Below are positions 38,399-49,386 of a stretch of 64,000 bases of DNA, one piece after another. Location: contig OX637633.1 in assembly GCA_951802195.1 (NCBI GenBank), positions 744,001 to 808,000 of the forward strand, written 5' to 3'. Every line of letters begins with the position of its first letter. The stretch's first letter is position 1. The stretch comes from Tausonia pullulans (taxonomy: Eukaryota; Basidiomycota; Tremellomycetes; Cystofilobasidiales; Mrakiaceae). The notes below the pieces were generated by a model. That model made no database searches, had not been told where the DNA came from, and saw only the letters and a program-made list of their open reading frames with translations. The translations under genes and the position numbers were made by a program.

Positions 38399-39412
38399 AT
38401 GAATACCGCTACCACTCCTCTTGCCCTCCGGCCGCTGTTCGGCGGTGCTCTCACCCTGCCTCTCCCGCCAACACTCCTCGACGCCTCGTCTGTCTCGCTG
38501 TCCCTCCTTTTTCTTGCTGACGGACAGCCCTGACACCTCGCCGTGTCCGTGCTCACCCACCCGCACAGGGAGATCCGCCAGATCCCAGACACCCAGGAGG
38601 TCTTCCTCGCCCCAGACGCAGACGAATCCTTCATCTTTGAGATCCTCGAGAGCGTCACGCCGACGGACCCGGAGGCAGTTGCCCGGTGAGCGAGCGAACG
38701 CCGCCCTTTCGCTTCCCTCGCTTCCTCGCTTCCTCTCTCTTTATTTGTAAGGAGGATGTTGAAGACTGACTTGTGACATATTCTCTAGCTTCCACTTTGA
38801 CTCGCTCGCACACGACAACGACGCCCAGTCGTCGACCGTTGGACGCATCGTTGTCGCGCCTGTCTCCCCCACTCCTTCCTCCTCCGCTCTTTCACGACCA
38901 CCGCCAACAGCGACGCTCGAGGGCATCCAGCGCGTCGCCAAGTTTAACAAGGAGGATCTTGACGAGGTCAAAGTGTTCCTCTGCGTTTGGCGGATCAAGG
39001 GTGCGTACGCGTTGCCGCGTTGTTGGTCGGTCGATCGAGTGTCTCGCTCGGCCTGTTCACATACTCCTGGTTGGGTTGATGGCGGGCTGGATTGGATGAG
39101 GGAAGGAGCAAGCAGCAATCTAGTCTACCCCTCTTGCTCGTCCAGCTACTGTCTACGCGACGAGCGGCGAAGTTCCGACCAGCGGACGGCTTGGCGCTTC
39201 TCCATGCTCATCAATTCCTCCTCCGCCACAACTTTTTCTGACTACCTCCCGCCCAACCCAACACCGTCTCTTCTACAGACAAGAATGTCGACCTCATCCT
39301 CACTGTCAACTGCCCAGACCCATCGCGTGTCTCGTCGCTTCGGGAGATCTTTGAGCGCGTCATTGGTACCGAGGGCGGGCTCGAGGTCCAGGATTGGGGA
39401 CTTTTTGCTTGA
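38399..39412 (+). CDS. MOG1: MOG1-like Ran-binding nuclear import factor
   Basis: A small nuclear protein that binds the Ran GTPase and promotes nucleotide release in nuclear import. The ATG at 38399 starts MNTATTPLALRPLFGGALTL and joins over an intron to SEIRQIPDTQEVFLAPDADE, then SFIFEILESVTPTDPEAVAR. The next exon gives FHFDSLAHDNDAQSSTVGRI and a Ser/Pro linker, then LEGIQRVAKFNKEDLDEVKV and FLCVWRIK, and the last exon DKNVDLILTVNCPDPSRVSS ending EVQDWGLFA with TGA at 39410-39412. Acidic residues in the IRQIPDTQEVF and DESFIFE blocks match the conserved Ran-binding face of Mog1. The last intron (about 280 nt) is longer than usual here. It is transcribed divergently from SURF4, with 424 bases between start codons. 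Confidence 0.92.
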
Positions 39413-39759
39413 GCGGAGAGGGAACCAGCCTGCTTGCACATGAGGGTGCTTGTCCTTTGTGAGGGATAGGGAGGCTGAGGGATAGAGAAGATCGAGCGGG
39501 TGTGGCAAGAATCAAACGAGATGGTCACCATCGTGACTGCGCGACTCCCTCTCTTGAGCAAGAGTGATATAGGTTCCAACAAAGTCGAAAGCCAATCCAA
39601 ATCGCCACTCTTAGCTTCTCTCGACGAGCGTTGAGATGCATCGAAAACGTACGCAGCAGCCAATCAGGTTCCCACGGCTCTCACACCCTCCCCGCCGTCT
39701 CTCGCCTTTCGGCCCGAACTCTGTCCTCCCTCTCCTCCCGCCAACCATCATCACCCACC
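39413..39759. other. Intergenic, downstream of MOG1
   Basis: The MOG1 3' UTR and the CT-rich promoter and leader of the next gene. No ORF with motifs is seen. Confidence 0.4.
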
Positions 39760-41282
39760 ATGCTCCTCTCCCTCCTCCTTCCACCGACCGCACGCATCAC
39801 GTTGGCCCGGGCCCTCTCCACGACCCCCTTCTTGCCGCGCAACGTCCTCCCTCTTGACCGCGTCATCCCCAAGCCCCCAGCGCTCGACGAGCAAGTCGCC
39901 AACAACTCGGCGGACCTCATTAACGCCACGGCGCCCGTCCCGGCGCTGGCTAGCCTGGGTCCGAAGAGGGTCTACAATGCTTGGGATACGGATAGGCCGA
40001 GGAATCTGGTGCGCTGTTCTCTTGGTAGACGAGAGGAGAAGGATGACGAACGATGGACTGACGTTTGCTCGCTCACGACAACGCTGCGATGGTGTAGCTC
40101 ACCCCGGTAGCCGAGTACCTCTTTGACCCTCCCAAGGAGGCCGCCACCGTCATTCAGAGCCTCGTACGTCTCTTCCTTCTTCTCTTTATTCTGGCTCTCG
40201 GTGCATCGGCTATGGGTCGGGCGCGCTTGTTCGCTCGCTCGCCAGAGAAGGTGGACGCACGAATAGAGAGCGACCGAGAGCAAGCCTTGGGCTATCTGCT
40301 CTTACGTTTTCTCTCGCTCCTTATGCCCCCCTCCTCTGCTTCCGCAGAGCAAGGCCACTGCATACTAGTTGATCGAGGAAGACCTCTCCCCAATGGCTCG
40401 CGAGGCTCGGCTGCTTGTCCCGGTCGCGCTCCCTTTCTCAGTCGCCGTCGCCGTTACGCTTGCTATGTCTCCTTTCCTTGAGCATGGCGTCACCCATGAG
40501 GGGATGTCTCAAGCATGCAAGGCGGGAAATCTTGGGTGTGACCTCATTGTTTTCACTCATATCGCCCGTGTGCAGGAGAACGATAGGACGGGCGAGAGTC
40601 GTCGGCTCGGTCCCTCGGCCCGAGCTTGCGAACCTCGCTCGCGTCTTGACCTGCGAAGGGCATCGTGGCGTGTTGCTCTGCTGCTCAAAGGAACAAGGAC
40701 AGGGGTGTGCTCGCTCTTGGGATGTACAGGCTTTGTTCTTCATGGAGACGGAAGAGACGTGGTACGCGCCTCCCTTTGGGAGAGAGACGTCCGCATGGCG
40801 CGCGCGTCTCGCTCTTGCTCTTTTCTGATTCCTTTTGACGGAGACCCTAGAAGAGCTGGATTCCATCCTTCTATCAGGTCTGCATCATTGGAAGGAGCGG
40901 GAAATTGACCTGATGCGAGGGGGAGGGAGGAGAGGCGATCTTTTGCTCTATGCGCGCGCTTTCATTCTCCAACACAACACCGCATGAGTAACTAACCCGA
41001 CACGCCACATCCCCTTCTTCGGAACACACATAGCGCGATGATCTCACCTCCGCCGTCTACCGCAAGTCGATCCAATCCATCGCCGCCCAATTCGGGGAGG
41101 ATCTTGTCAAGCCCGAGGACCGGCCGTTCCTCGTCCCCCCCGGCCCTCTCCTCCCGGAGATTGATGCCCCGGAGCACGATGGACTCCATGTGCATGTTGT
41201 GGTGCCGGAGAGGCTCGGTCACAGGAGGAAGGCTGAGACGCCCGTCGGACCGACGGTCGAGGTTGGGGTGTTGGGTCACTAA
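39760..41282 (+). CDS. Unknown protein, likely mitochondrial
   Basis: I do not recognise the family. The ATG at 39760 starts MLLSLLLPPTARITLARALS, a hydrophobic and Arg-containing stretch without acidic residues, as in a mitochondrial presequence. Next come VIPKPPALDEQVANNSADLI and LGPKRVYNAWDTDRPRN. After an intron come TPVAEYLFDPPKEAATVIQS, and after a second, unusually long intron (about 870 nt, 40163-41034) RDDLTSAVYRKSIQSIAAQF, EDLVKPEDRPFLVPPGPLL and HDGLHVHVVVPERLGH, with TAA at 41280-41282. Three coding exons give roughly 185 residues, and both joins keep the frame. The KRVYNAWDTDRPRN and DDLTSAVYRK stretches look conserved in character, as in small organellar proteins, but no function should be assigned. 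The gene is convergent with the BolA1-type gene. Confidence 0.65.
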
Positions 41283-41692
41283 GCTGAGGGGAGGAGAGAT
41301 GGGAGGAGAGATGGGAGGAGAAATGTTATATGAATGGGAAATAGACCGCATCAAAGCTTGGCCATCGTCTTGAAAGACAGACAGGAGGTGGGGAGGGTGG
41401 TCGCCAAGGGGGGGAGGGGGGGGGGAGAACATCTGATGAAGAGATGTATCAGAGGGGGGGAGGGTGGACTGAGCGGAGAAGGCCGCCCGCTTCGTCCGTC
41501 CCTTCCTCGTCTTTCTCGTCGGTGCGTTGGGCGTGCGCACTTTCAGAGGATGGGCAGAGAGAAAGAGAGTGTGTGCTGTGTCCTGGAACCCATGAGCAAT
41601 CTTACAACGACCTCCGCTGCGTCTTCCCCCGTCCGACCAATTCCACGACGTGTTACTCCCTTCGCGAACCTTCCCCCCCACCCTCCTCAGAG
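41283..41692. other. Region between convergent genes, G-rich
   Basis: Shared 3' UTR space of the mitochondrial-like gene (+) and the BolA1 gene (-). The plus strand has short direct repeats of GGGAGGAGAGAT (about 41290-41325) and G-runs (about 41408-41430), and little else. Confidence 0.45.
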
Positions 41693-42265
41693 TCACGCTG
41701 TGCTCTCCTTCTCCGTCTCCAACTTGAGACTCAGCGCATGCAACCCTCTCGCAAACTCGCTCTCCAACGCCTGGTTCACCAACCGATGCCTCGCGATCCG
41801 CGTCTTGCCTTCGAACGCCGGAGAGACGCAGTGAACGAAGAAGTGGGTTTGACCCGTCGCGGCGCCGGGAACCTTCATGGGCGCGTGGTGGGAGTGCTTG
41901 GAGGAATCGTTACGGATGGAGAGATAGGAGGGTTGGAAAGCGTCGGAGAGCTTAAGGGGAAGATGGTCGGATGTCAGCAGACAGGACGGCGAACGAACAA
42001 TGGAGGGCTCCCCCTCTCTAACCTTGAGGTGGATCATCTCCTCAATCGTCAAGCTCGGCGGCAGCGAGACGGGCTGACGTCCCTCAGGGGCGGGGGAAAT
42101 GGAAGACTCGGTGGCCATGGTCCGAGGGCGAGTGACAGTGAGACGGCAGGAGGAGGAGTGGACGAGAGCCGACAAGGGCGCGAGGGAGAGAGGCCGACGG
42201 GCGGGGATGGAGAGAGACCGGCTAAGGAGAGTTGTCGTCGTCCGGGAGGCACTGGGGACGTTCAT
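41693..42265 (-). CDS. BOL1: BolA1-type mitochondrial BolA protein with two possible starts
   Basis: A BolA protein of the BOLA1/Bol1 class, which in yeast and humans assists late [4Fe-4S] cluster steps in mitochondria together with glutaredoxin 5. The ATG at 42263-42265 opens MNVPSASRTTTTLLSRSLSI followed by PARRPLSLAPLSALVHSSS, an Arg/Ser-rich, acid-free presequence. A second in-frame ATG at 42116-42118 starts MATESSISPAPEGRQPV. The BolA fold follows, with one intron inside (after EEMIHLK): LSDAFQPSYLSIRNDSSKHS, TGQTHFFVHCVSPAFEGKTR, the signature IARHRLVNQALESEF, and LHALSLKLETEK, ending ESTA with TGA at 41693. The histidines in the SKHSHHAP loop and in RHRLVN match the positions used for cluster binding in this class. 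The first ATG context is weak, the second strong. Confidence 0.93.
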   Translation of the reverse strand: MNVPSASRTTTTLLSRSLSIPARRPLSLAPLSALVHSSSCRLTVTRPRTMATESSISPAPEGRQPVSLPPSLTIEEMIHLKVREGEPSIVRSPSCLLTSDHLPLKLSDAFQPSYLSIRNDSSKHSHHAPMKVPGAATGQTHFFVHCVSPAFEGKTRIARHRLVNQALESEFARGLHALSLKLETEKESTA

Positions 42266-42707
42266 AGAGGGAGGGCTGGTGATGGTCAGAAGGAGAAGGG
42301 TGAATGGACCAATCTACGGAGCTGGAACGGAAGAACGCCGGTTGTCAACGTTAATCTGAGAGTCACCTAGCTTGGCTCTTCCTCTCACGATCTAGATTCA
42401 AGCCAGGGTCACTAATACTCTCTAGATTTTGCTGAGAGATTGTTAAGGAATGCTAGAAACGGACAGTGGTCGCGTAACCTGAGTCTCTCGAGAGACGCGA
42501 CGCGCCTGCTGTTTCCCAACACGCGCGGCCTGGCCTTCCCTCTCCTAACTCTCACCCGCCTCGCCTTCTCCTACCCTCCGTCGCTCCTAGTCGGACGCAT
42601 CCAGTCTATATCTGCCTCGCTTGCCCTCAAGTGTAGCCATAGCACCCATCATTAGCAGTCTGCGTGACCCTCCCATACCTTCACACCCTCAATCCAATCC
42701 AACGACC

Positions 42708-45197
42708 ATGTCCAACCCGGACAACCCTCTCCTCTATTCGCCATTTCATATCATCGAGGGGATCAGCCCCGACTCGCCCATCTCCCAGCAGGTATGTTAC
42801 CATTTGGATGTGTTGACGAAGGTGGATAGACAGCTGAGGACGCGTCGCCGGCATTCTTCGCCCTCCCTCCAGATGGAGCAGCTCGACCAACTCAACGTCT
42901 TCCTCCTCCAGGACATCGACGAGCAATTCTCTGACTTTCATCAGATCATTACCACCCGTCTCATTCCGGCCGTGAAGCGCTTCAACGCGGAGAGTGAGCC
43001 GACGAGGGAAGCCGCCAAGGTTAGTTGCACGCGTGGCCCTCCTTGTTGCTTACTTTTCGCGTCTTGCTAGCTGGTCTTGCTTGCCCATCCGCCTTCTTTA
43101 CTGGCTTTTTTATTATCAATCTCTCTATGGGACGCGTAGCGAGGCTCCACTCACGCGTAAGGACGCTCAGCTGACCTTTTTCCGGTCTCTGTCCTAGTTC
43201 TGGAAGACGTTCTTCGAAGCCGCCGCAGCCGTCAAGGTGCCCGTCCCGAACGCATTCCCACCTACTTCAGATCAGCAGCACGAGATGCAGGACAAGGAAG
43301 GAGTCTACGACCAGCCGTACGACCACCCATCCGGATCATCTGTCTCCTCCGCGTCGCACGACCAGAGGCAGCCGTTCTTCCAGTCCGACTCCGAGTCATC
43401 CTTCCTTGCCGGCCTCGATGGCATTGGATCGTCGACGCCGCTTCCTGCCTCAGGTGGTGGTGGCGGGCGCTCTCACCGAGGAGGGCCTGACACATCCGAG
43501 ACGTCCTCGGATTTTATCATGGAGAGTCCCGTCGAGCGCTTCTCACGGCTCATCCAGGCCGACATCGAGAAGGACCGGAGCCTCTCGTCCTCCGTTGGAA
43601 GTGCGCTTGGACGGGAAGATCACCAGCAACAACAGCAGCAGCAGCAGCGCGCGTCGGTCAGATCTCAGCAACAGATCAGCCGGGACGACCACGAGTACGA
43701 TTCGGACCAGGACTCGCCGGATGTCTCGTTCGCCGACGCCTACGATGAGCCTGGCTCGATTGCAGCAGAAGATGCCGACATCGCCACGCCTCGCGCCGGG
43801 GCAGCTGCGACAGCAGCTGGGGCATATGACCTTCCGCCGGATCTGGCGAGCCTTACTGTCTCCTCCTCGGGTCTGCCCAACTTTCCTCAGTCTCGGGCTT
43901 CGCAGCCGCCAGAACAGAAGCAGCCCAAAGGCAAGGGGAAGGAGCGCCCCATCCCGACGTCGATGAGCCATTTTGGCGGTCAGCAGCAGCAGGCTCCTCG
44001 GACGACTAACAATCCAGCGACGCCTAACGCCGCTAACCGCTCGAGCGCGAGCAAAGCCAAGTGGACGGGTCTCACAGATCTACGTTCTACCCCTCTGACC
44101 GTCTCAAAGACGACGGGCGCTCGGTCGTACGGCTATGCGAAGGAGGACGACTCCGACTCCGACTCATCGCTCGACGACCTTCTTCCGCCGGGCATGTCGC
44201 CGCCGGTGACTATCAACTTTGCCCTTCCGCCCTCGAGCAGGGGTCTCCAATCCGGACAAGGTCGCTTTGTCCCGACGCCACTCAAAGAGGCCGTCCCTCG
44301 CGTTGTCGATGGACTTCTTGGCAGGCAGCCGCAACAGCAGGGATCGTCGGCCCTCTCGTTGCCCACCCCGACACGACCGATCGCGAATAGACATGTTTCC
44401 CCGAGTGGCAGCCCCGGTCGACGGCCCATCGGCCGAAGAGGATCCGGATCGTCTTCGTCCTCTGGCTCGGACTCGGACGAGGATCACTCGTTTGAGCGCG
44501 CACCTCCTCCTGCGTCTTCGACGGCGGGCGGAGGACTCTCATTCGCTGAGCAGCTTCAGGCATCTGCATCGTCCGTCCACTCGTACGGCTCGCGATCGCA
44601 GGCACTCGACGTGAGAGACGCCTCGTTTGGATCCTCCAACTCGTCATCCTCTTCCTCCTCCTCGAACGAAGCCGATCTCTCGCTGGGAGACCTTCCTGCC
44701 CCACTTCCACCGCCAACGATGCAGCAGCACCAGCACCACCTCCCCCAACACCAACAACCGCCACTCCTCACGGGCAGCTACCTTGACCAGTTCCGCGTGC
44801 CCGTGCTCCCTCCTCTTCCGCCTCCGCCTCCTCCCCCGCCGCAAGCGAGCCAGCTCGTCGGCGTCGATGAGAGCTTTGACTCGGACGACTCGCGGTTTCT
44901 CGAGGATGAGGCGGCGTACGGGTCGGGCAACCTCATTAACTTTGACAATGAGTCGACGGATGATCCGTTTGGTGCTGGTGGGGGGAGCAGAGGGCTGCAG
45001 CAGCGCTTTGGGGGAGGAGGCCAAGGCAGGGGTTTCCTCCTCGGTGCAACCGATGAAATGCTCACGTTCAACGGGTGAGTGAAAAACGTCGTATCCGATC
45101 AAAGAACTTGACTGACTTCACCTTGCTGCTCAGCGGGCGACTGGAGGACGCGCGGCTGACTGAGTCGCCGACACCCTATCTTGGCAACAAGTGTTGA
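42708..45197 (+). CDS. ASK1: DASH complex subunit ASK1-like
   Basis: A subunit of the DASH/Dam1 ring that couples kinetochores to spindle microtubules. The ATG at 42708 gives MSNPDNPLLYSPFHIIEGIS. After a short intron comes MEQLDQLNVFLLQDIDEQFS, then DFHQIITTRLIPAVKRFNAE, EPTREAAK, and over an intron FWKTFFEAAAAVKVPVPNAF. This is the conserved Ask1 N-terminal helical region that ends in FWKxFFE. After it lies one long exon (43197-45076) of more than 600 codons, rich in Ser, Pro, Gln and Asp, with polyglutamine, polyproline and repeated SDSDSS-like acidic-serine patches. The last exon adds GRLEDARLTESPTPYLGN and stops with TGA at 45195-45197. Ser-Pro and Thr-Pro sites are plentiful, fitting Cdk and Aurora control known for this subunit. 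The protein, about 730 residues, is far longer than the yeast one. Confidence 0.9.
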
Positions 45198-45427
45198 AGT
45201 GCGAGGGATTAGATGTATATTTTCATAGTTCACGATGTCTGATGGAGGCGTGGCTACGTCGCTGCAGGCTGCGCTGATGGAGGAGCTGTCAGTCACGCCC
45301 GTCAGCTGTCTATTTCCCTTAAACGAGTCGCGTCTTCGCCGTTTCCAATCCGACGTCCACTTGCCCTCCCTACCCCTCCCCCGTCCATCTTTTCCAAGGA
45401 GGTGCTCGTCCTCCTTTATTTCCCCTC

Positions 45428-47265
45428 ATGTCGGCACTCTCGTCCTCCACCGAGCTCCAAGCCCGTCTCGTAGCGCTCGTCCAATCCCTCGCTTCCCCCC
45501 TTGCCCAAAGCCTTATCCAGAACCACCCCAATGGCGTCGCCCTCGAAGGAACCGACGACGCCTCCGCCCTGGTTCCCCGGAGATCGATCACCTCTACTGG
45601 CTCTGAGGACGACGGCAACCCGCTCGAGCAACTCTGGCGGTGGTGCGATGGCGTTGGTGCCGGTGCGGCCGTGAAGGAGCTCGAGTTGCGCGAGGCGCGA
45701 AGAGAGGCGGTCCTTCAGCTGCTGTGCGACCCGGCGAAAGGCGGTCAGAGGATCGCTGAGGAGGCTACTGCGGCTGCTGGAGAGAAGGATGCTTTCCCAC
45801 CACCGGAGACGTTGCTCTCTTTTCTAAGAGACGTCGAGGGCCTGGCGCTCGATCGGAGACTGCCGCCAGACCCTCCCATCGACGCGTCGATGTTAACTGT
45901 TGCTGCTGCTGGTCGTGAGAGCCAGCCGAGGGTGAAAGTCGTTCGTGGGGAACGCGTCGCTCACCAGTCGCCGAAGAAGAAGCACGAGGTAGAGCGCATG
46001 TCGGCGAGGCTGGGAGGAATGGCACGACCAAGCGAGAGCGAGAAACGAGAGACGGTGGCAAGCAAGGTCGTCGATGTCGGCGCCGGACAGGTCCGTCCGT
46101 CGTCGTGGTTGTCTCCTGTATTCCTCCGTCCTTGACCTGACCGGCCGGCCGACTTGTTGCTCCAGGGCTACCTCTCCCGCGCGCTCGCATCGTCTCCTCA
46201 TAACCTCGACGTCCTCGGGCTCGACATGGATGAGCATCAGACGACAGGCGCACTCCAGAAGCAGATCTCGCCGGCTGTCAAACTCGCAACCACAACAACT
46301 ACGGGTTCGCTTGTCCACCTCACGACGCACATCGGCTCGCCGACGGCCCTCCTCTCGGCCATCGACACGTGGCTTCCGGAAGATGACAACAAGCCACCGA
46401 TACCCATTCTCCTGACGGGCCTTCACGCATGTGGATCCCTCACGCTCTCCGTCCTTCGAGCATTCGTCCTCGCAGCTCGTGCTGCCACCATCCACCCCCC
46501 TCCATCTCCCCCTTCACCTCCGGTCCACTCCTCCTCCTGGAGACCAGCCAGTCTCGCCGTTGTGCCCTGCTGCTACAACCTCATCACCGATCCTTCCGGC
46601 GCCGACATCCGGCTCACCCCTTTCGCCCGGTCAGCCTTCCCCCCTGGCTTCCTCACGCTTGACCATTTACAGCTGGCGACGCAGGATCCGAAGCTCTGGG
46701 TCGCCTCGAGCGGAAGCGCAGGCTTGAACGAATGGACCAAGGCCCGGATGGGGATTCGGAAAGTCGTCTACCGCGGGCTGGTCGGACGGGAGATTCAGCG
46801 CGCGGGGTTGCCCGGGAGGGAGACGAAGATCGGGAAGTTCCCGGAGAGGGTGCTGAGAGCTGGGTGGGGGAGTTACTTGGCTGCGGTGGGGAAGAGACTT
46901 GGTGAGGAACTGGGATTGGAGACCGTCGGCGATGGGTTGGAAGGCGAGGAGAGGAGAAGGACGCTGGAGTTCCGGTTGGAGGTGCTGACGGTCTTGAGAT
47001 CGCAGCTTGGGTGAGCTTCGCTGCTTGCTGTTGGCTTTTTTTGGGTGTAACGTTTCTGACCTCTCTCCGACCTTTGTTCGCTAGTCCCCTCGTCGAGTCC
47101 CTCATTCTCATTGACCGGCTCCTCTACCTCCTTGCCGAGCTTGATCAGGCTCAGTGGGAGGTCTCCCTAGAGCCGCTCTTTGATCGTGCGACCGGGTCGC
47201 TCCGCAACATGGCGTTCTTTGCGGTCCCTCGTGTTCGGAGGATAGAGAAGGCGTCGGTCGCCTAA
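45428..47265 (+). CDS. METTL25-like methyltransferase (Methyltransf_32)
   Basis: A Rossmann-fold, S-adenosylmethionine-dependent methyltransferase of the METTL25/RRNAD1 family. The ATG at 45428 gives MSALSSSTELQARLVALVQS and an N-terminal helical region of about 190 residues. The family hallmark QSPKKKHEVERMSARL (about 45967-46014) precedes the SAM motif I VVDVGAGQ, which joins across an intron to GYLSRALASSPHNLDVLGLD. Then come LLTGLHACGSLTLSVLRAF (motif near 46410), the catalytic-region PCCYNLI near 46565, and the C-terminal block QWEVSLEPLFDRATGSLRNM with FFAVPRV, ending VA and TAA at 47263-47265. Two introns in the coding part join cleanly. Human METTL25B methylates a ribosomal-protein arginine; a similar role here is only a possibility. 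The start is chosen for frame length; no upstream in-frame ATG was seen. Confidence 0.88.
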
Positions 47266-47530
47266 GGTGCGAAGTGTGTTGAGGGGATGATGCTTGAGGA
47301 ACGGACCAGACCGACGACCGATCGGTGGATCGACCCAGAGCGCTCAATGATGGAGCGAAGGAGTGCCTCGCGAGCCTCGAACTAGGGCAGCTGCGAGAGG
47401 GAGGAAACGCAAAGGACAAGCCCAAGTGGAGCTTCCTGGGTGCTCCGGAAACCATGACGCTCTTCTCCCATCCTTTTTCCTTTGCTCGCTCGCCCGATGA
47501 GGACGTGCAACGCAAGGCAAGGCAACGTTA

Positions 47531-49309
47531 TCATGGGATCTCAAACCCCTGACTCCAGATTCCACCCTCACCACCTGCTTCGAGCCCAGTGATGTCCAGC
47601 GCTCGTCTCGCTACCCACCCGATGCACGCCTTGCCGGCCCACCCGACGAGGACAAGGGTCGTCGTAATGAGACCGACGGCTAGCCCTCCCCCACCACCAC
47701 CACCGTTGTCCACGGTCGTGCGGTCGGGGTCCTCCGTTTCCTCGTTCTCCTTGTCCTTGATCGGGGGGATGCTCGATGGCGACGCAAGGAGGGGCAGCAG
47801 CAGGATCTTGAGTGCGAACCCCGCCGATAGCCCACCCAGGATCGTCCGGACGATCCAGGGTCGGTCGGCGGTAATGGCAGCTGTCGTCGTTGGGCGAGGG
47901 AGGAGGCTCGGCCAGAGGGATGGAGATGGAATGGTTTGTAAGGGAGACGGGGAGTAGAGGGAGAGAAGGAGGAGGAGGAGAAGTTTTGGGAAGGAGGAGA
48001 GAAGGAGGGAAATTGGGACGAGAAGGGGACTTAACAAGAAGATGTGAGCGTTGCAGAGAAGGAAAGAAGAAACGGTGTGGTGAATGGACAGATGACGAAC
48101 TGGAACTCGTGCCTCGAGGGGTCGCTCTGGTGACTCTTCTTCAGTCGAAGGAAACCAAGAACAGCCAGCGTGACAGTCCCGTGGAAGGCGATCGTCTCTG
48201 CATAGGTCGGCATTGGATGTCAAAATAGCTCTGCCTGCGATCCAATGGGAGGAAAGTCTGCAGACCCAGGGCACTGATGAGGGAGATCTTCGTGAAGAGC
48301 CGGACATTGTCCAAGGCGCTTGAGACCTGTGTTGAAGTTAGGTCTGGGCAGAAAGAAGGTAGGCAATCAGCAAGTCAGCATTGCGAGGGTGGCGGCGCAC
48401 CTAAACCTGAGAGCTCACAGATGGTTACCCATCGTAGATCTACCAGAAGAATAGAAGGACATCAGCTTTGTCAAAAAGATCCTCTGAGCACTCACAAGAG
48501 TCAGCAAGGACGGTGAAGAGAAAGAGCAGGCCGAGCATCTGCAAGATAATCTGCAGGAATATGCGGATAGATGAGCCGCTGCTTCATGATGCGCCACTTC
48601 AAGTGGCATGATCTCACCGTGCCTCTCTCTTCGCGGACGAATTTGACGGCTGAAGGGTCAGAAGCATGCGATGGGCTGCCACCTCCTGCACGACCTCCAG
48701 CTGGAACACCTCGAACGCCACGGTTGAAGAGCAGATGACGGTAGACGCTTGGTTTGAGGAGGACGAGGTCGAGGAAGATAAGGAGAGCCGGACACTCCAC
48801 GTGGGGGTCGGCGAAGGTATGGCAGGCGTCCTAGAGTCCGACGAGGAGAGAAGTGGCGGTGAGCGACCGCGGCTGCACGCGTTATTGACCGGGCAAACGC
48901 GCCCTTCTCGCTGTAACACCATCAAGAGAAGAACCGTAACGCACACAGATAGTTAGGCGGACATTGGAGGCCTATATTAAAGGCATATTAGCCCTCTTCG
49001 TCCTTTTGCGACGCAAAAGATTCAGACGCGACGACTTACCGATGAGTACACTGTCCAAAGTGACGGGACAGCGGCTCCGCACGAGACGCAGACCGGCCTG
49101 GTATCGTGAGTATGGTAGTCAGCGTGCGATGGCAGCTCTCTCCAGATGTGCTGAGGCTTGACATGTCGGTCGTTTGATGGAGCTGATGGTCGTGAAGGAG
49201 GAAACTGAGCTGGTCTCCAAAGGGGGGGCGGGGTGTATGCGCCGAGGGAGGACGAGAGAGCACGAGGCAGAGCGAGCTCCACCCAACGACCACCCGCCGT
49301 TCTTCCCAT
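47531..49309 (-). CDS. ARV1: ARV1-like ER sterol-homeostasis protein
   Basis: An ER membrane protein that supports sterol distribution and GPI-anchor lipid handling. The Arv1 homology domain is spread over exons: VCVSCGAAVPSLWTVYSS (about 49025-49085), then over an intron NVRLTIC, which splices to DACHTFADPHVECPALLIFL (48840 downward), recreating the second CxxC pair. DLVLLKPSVYRHLLFNRG follows. Next come hydrophobic segments LQMLGLLFLFTVLADS near 48490-48540, ETIAFHGTVTLAVLGFLRL near 48145-48200, and a long C-terminal exon with WIVRTILGGLSAGFALKILL, a Gly-rich loop and GLAVGLITTTLVLVGWAGKA, stopping at GFEIP, TGA at 47531-47533. The join between KFVREER and the next helix is unresolved. The 5' end is uncertain: an in-frame ATG at 49309 adds about 65 residues before the first CxxC, while a GTG further up is not a plausible start. 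Confidence 0.82.
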
Positions 49310-49386
49310 CCACCCCGTCCCCGTCTTTTCCGTCGTTCTACCGACGCCTCTCTTTGCATCACCCCCTCCCGCACACCCCACCGAAG

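Noticed and set aside
45236-45427. ATG at 45236 as an alternative start for the METTL25-like gene
   Set aside because: It lies in another frame and would need an intron with no convincing boundaries; the ATG at 45428 gives a complete N-terminus.
49022-49381. Long N-terminal extension for ARV1 up to 49381
   Set aside because: The first codon is GTG, and the extension would nearly meet the HRP1 start. The ATG at 49309 or an undetected short exon is more likely.
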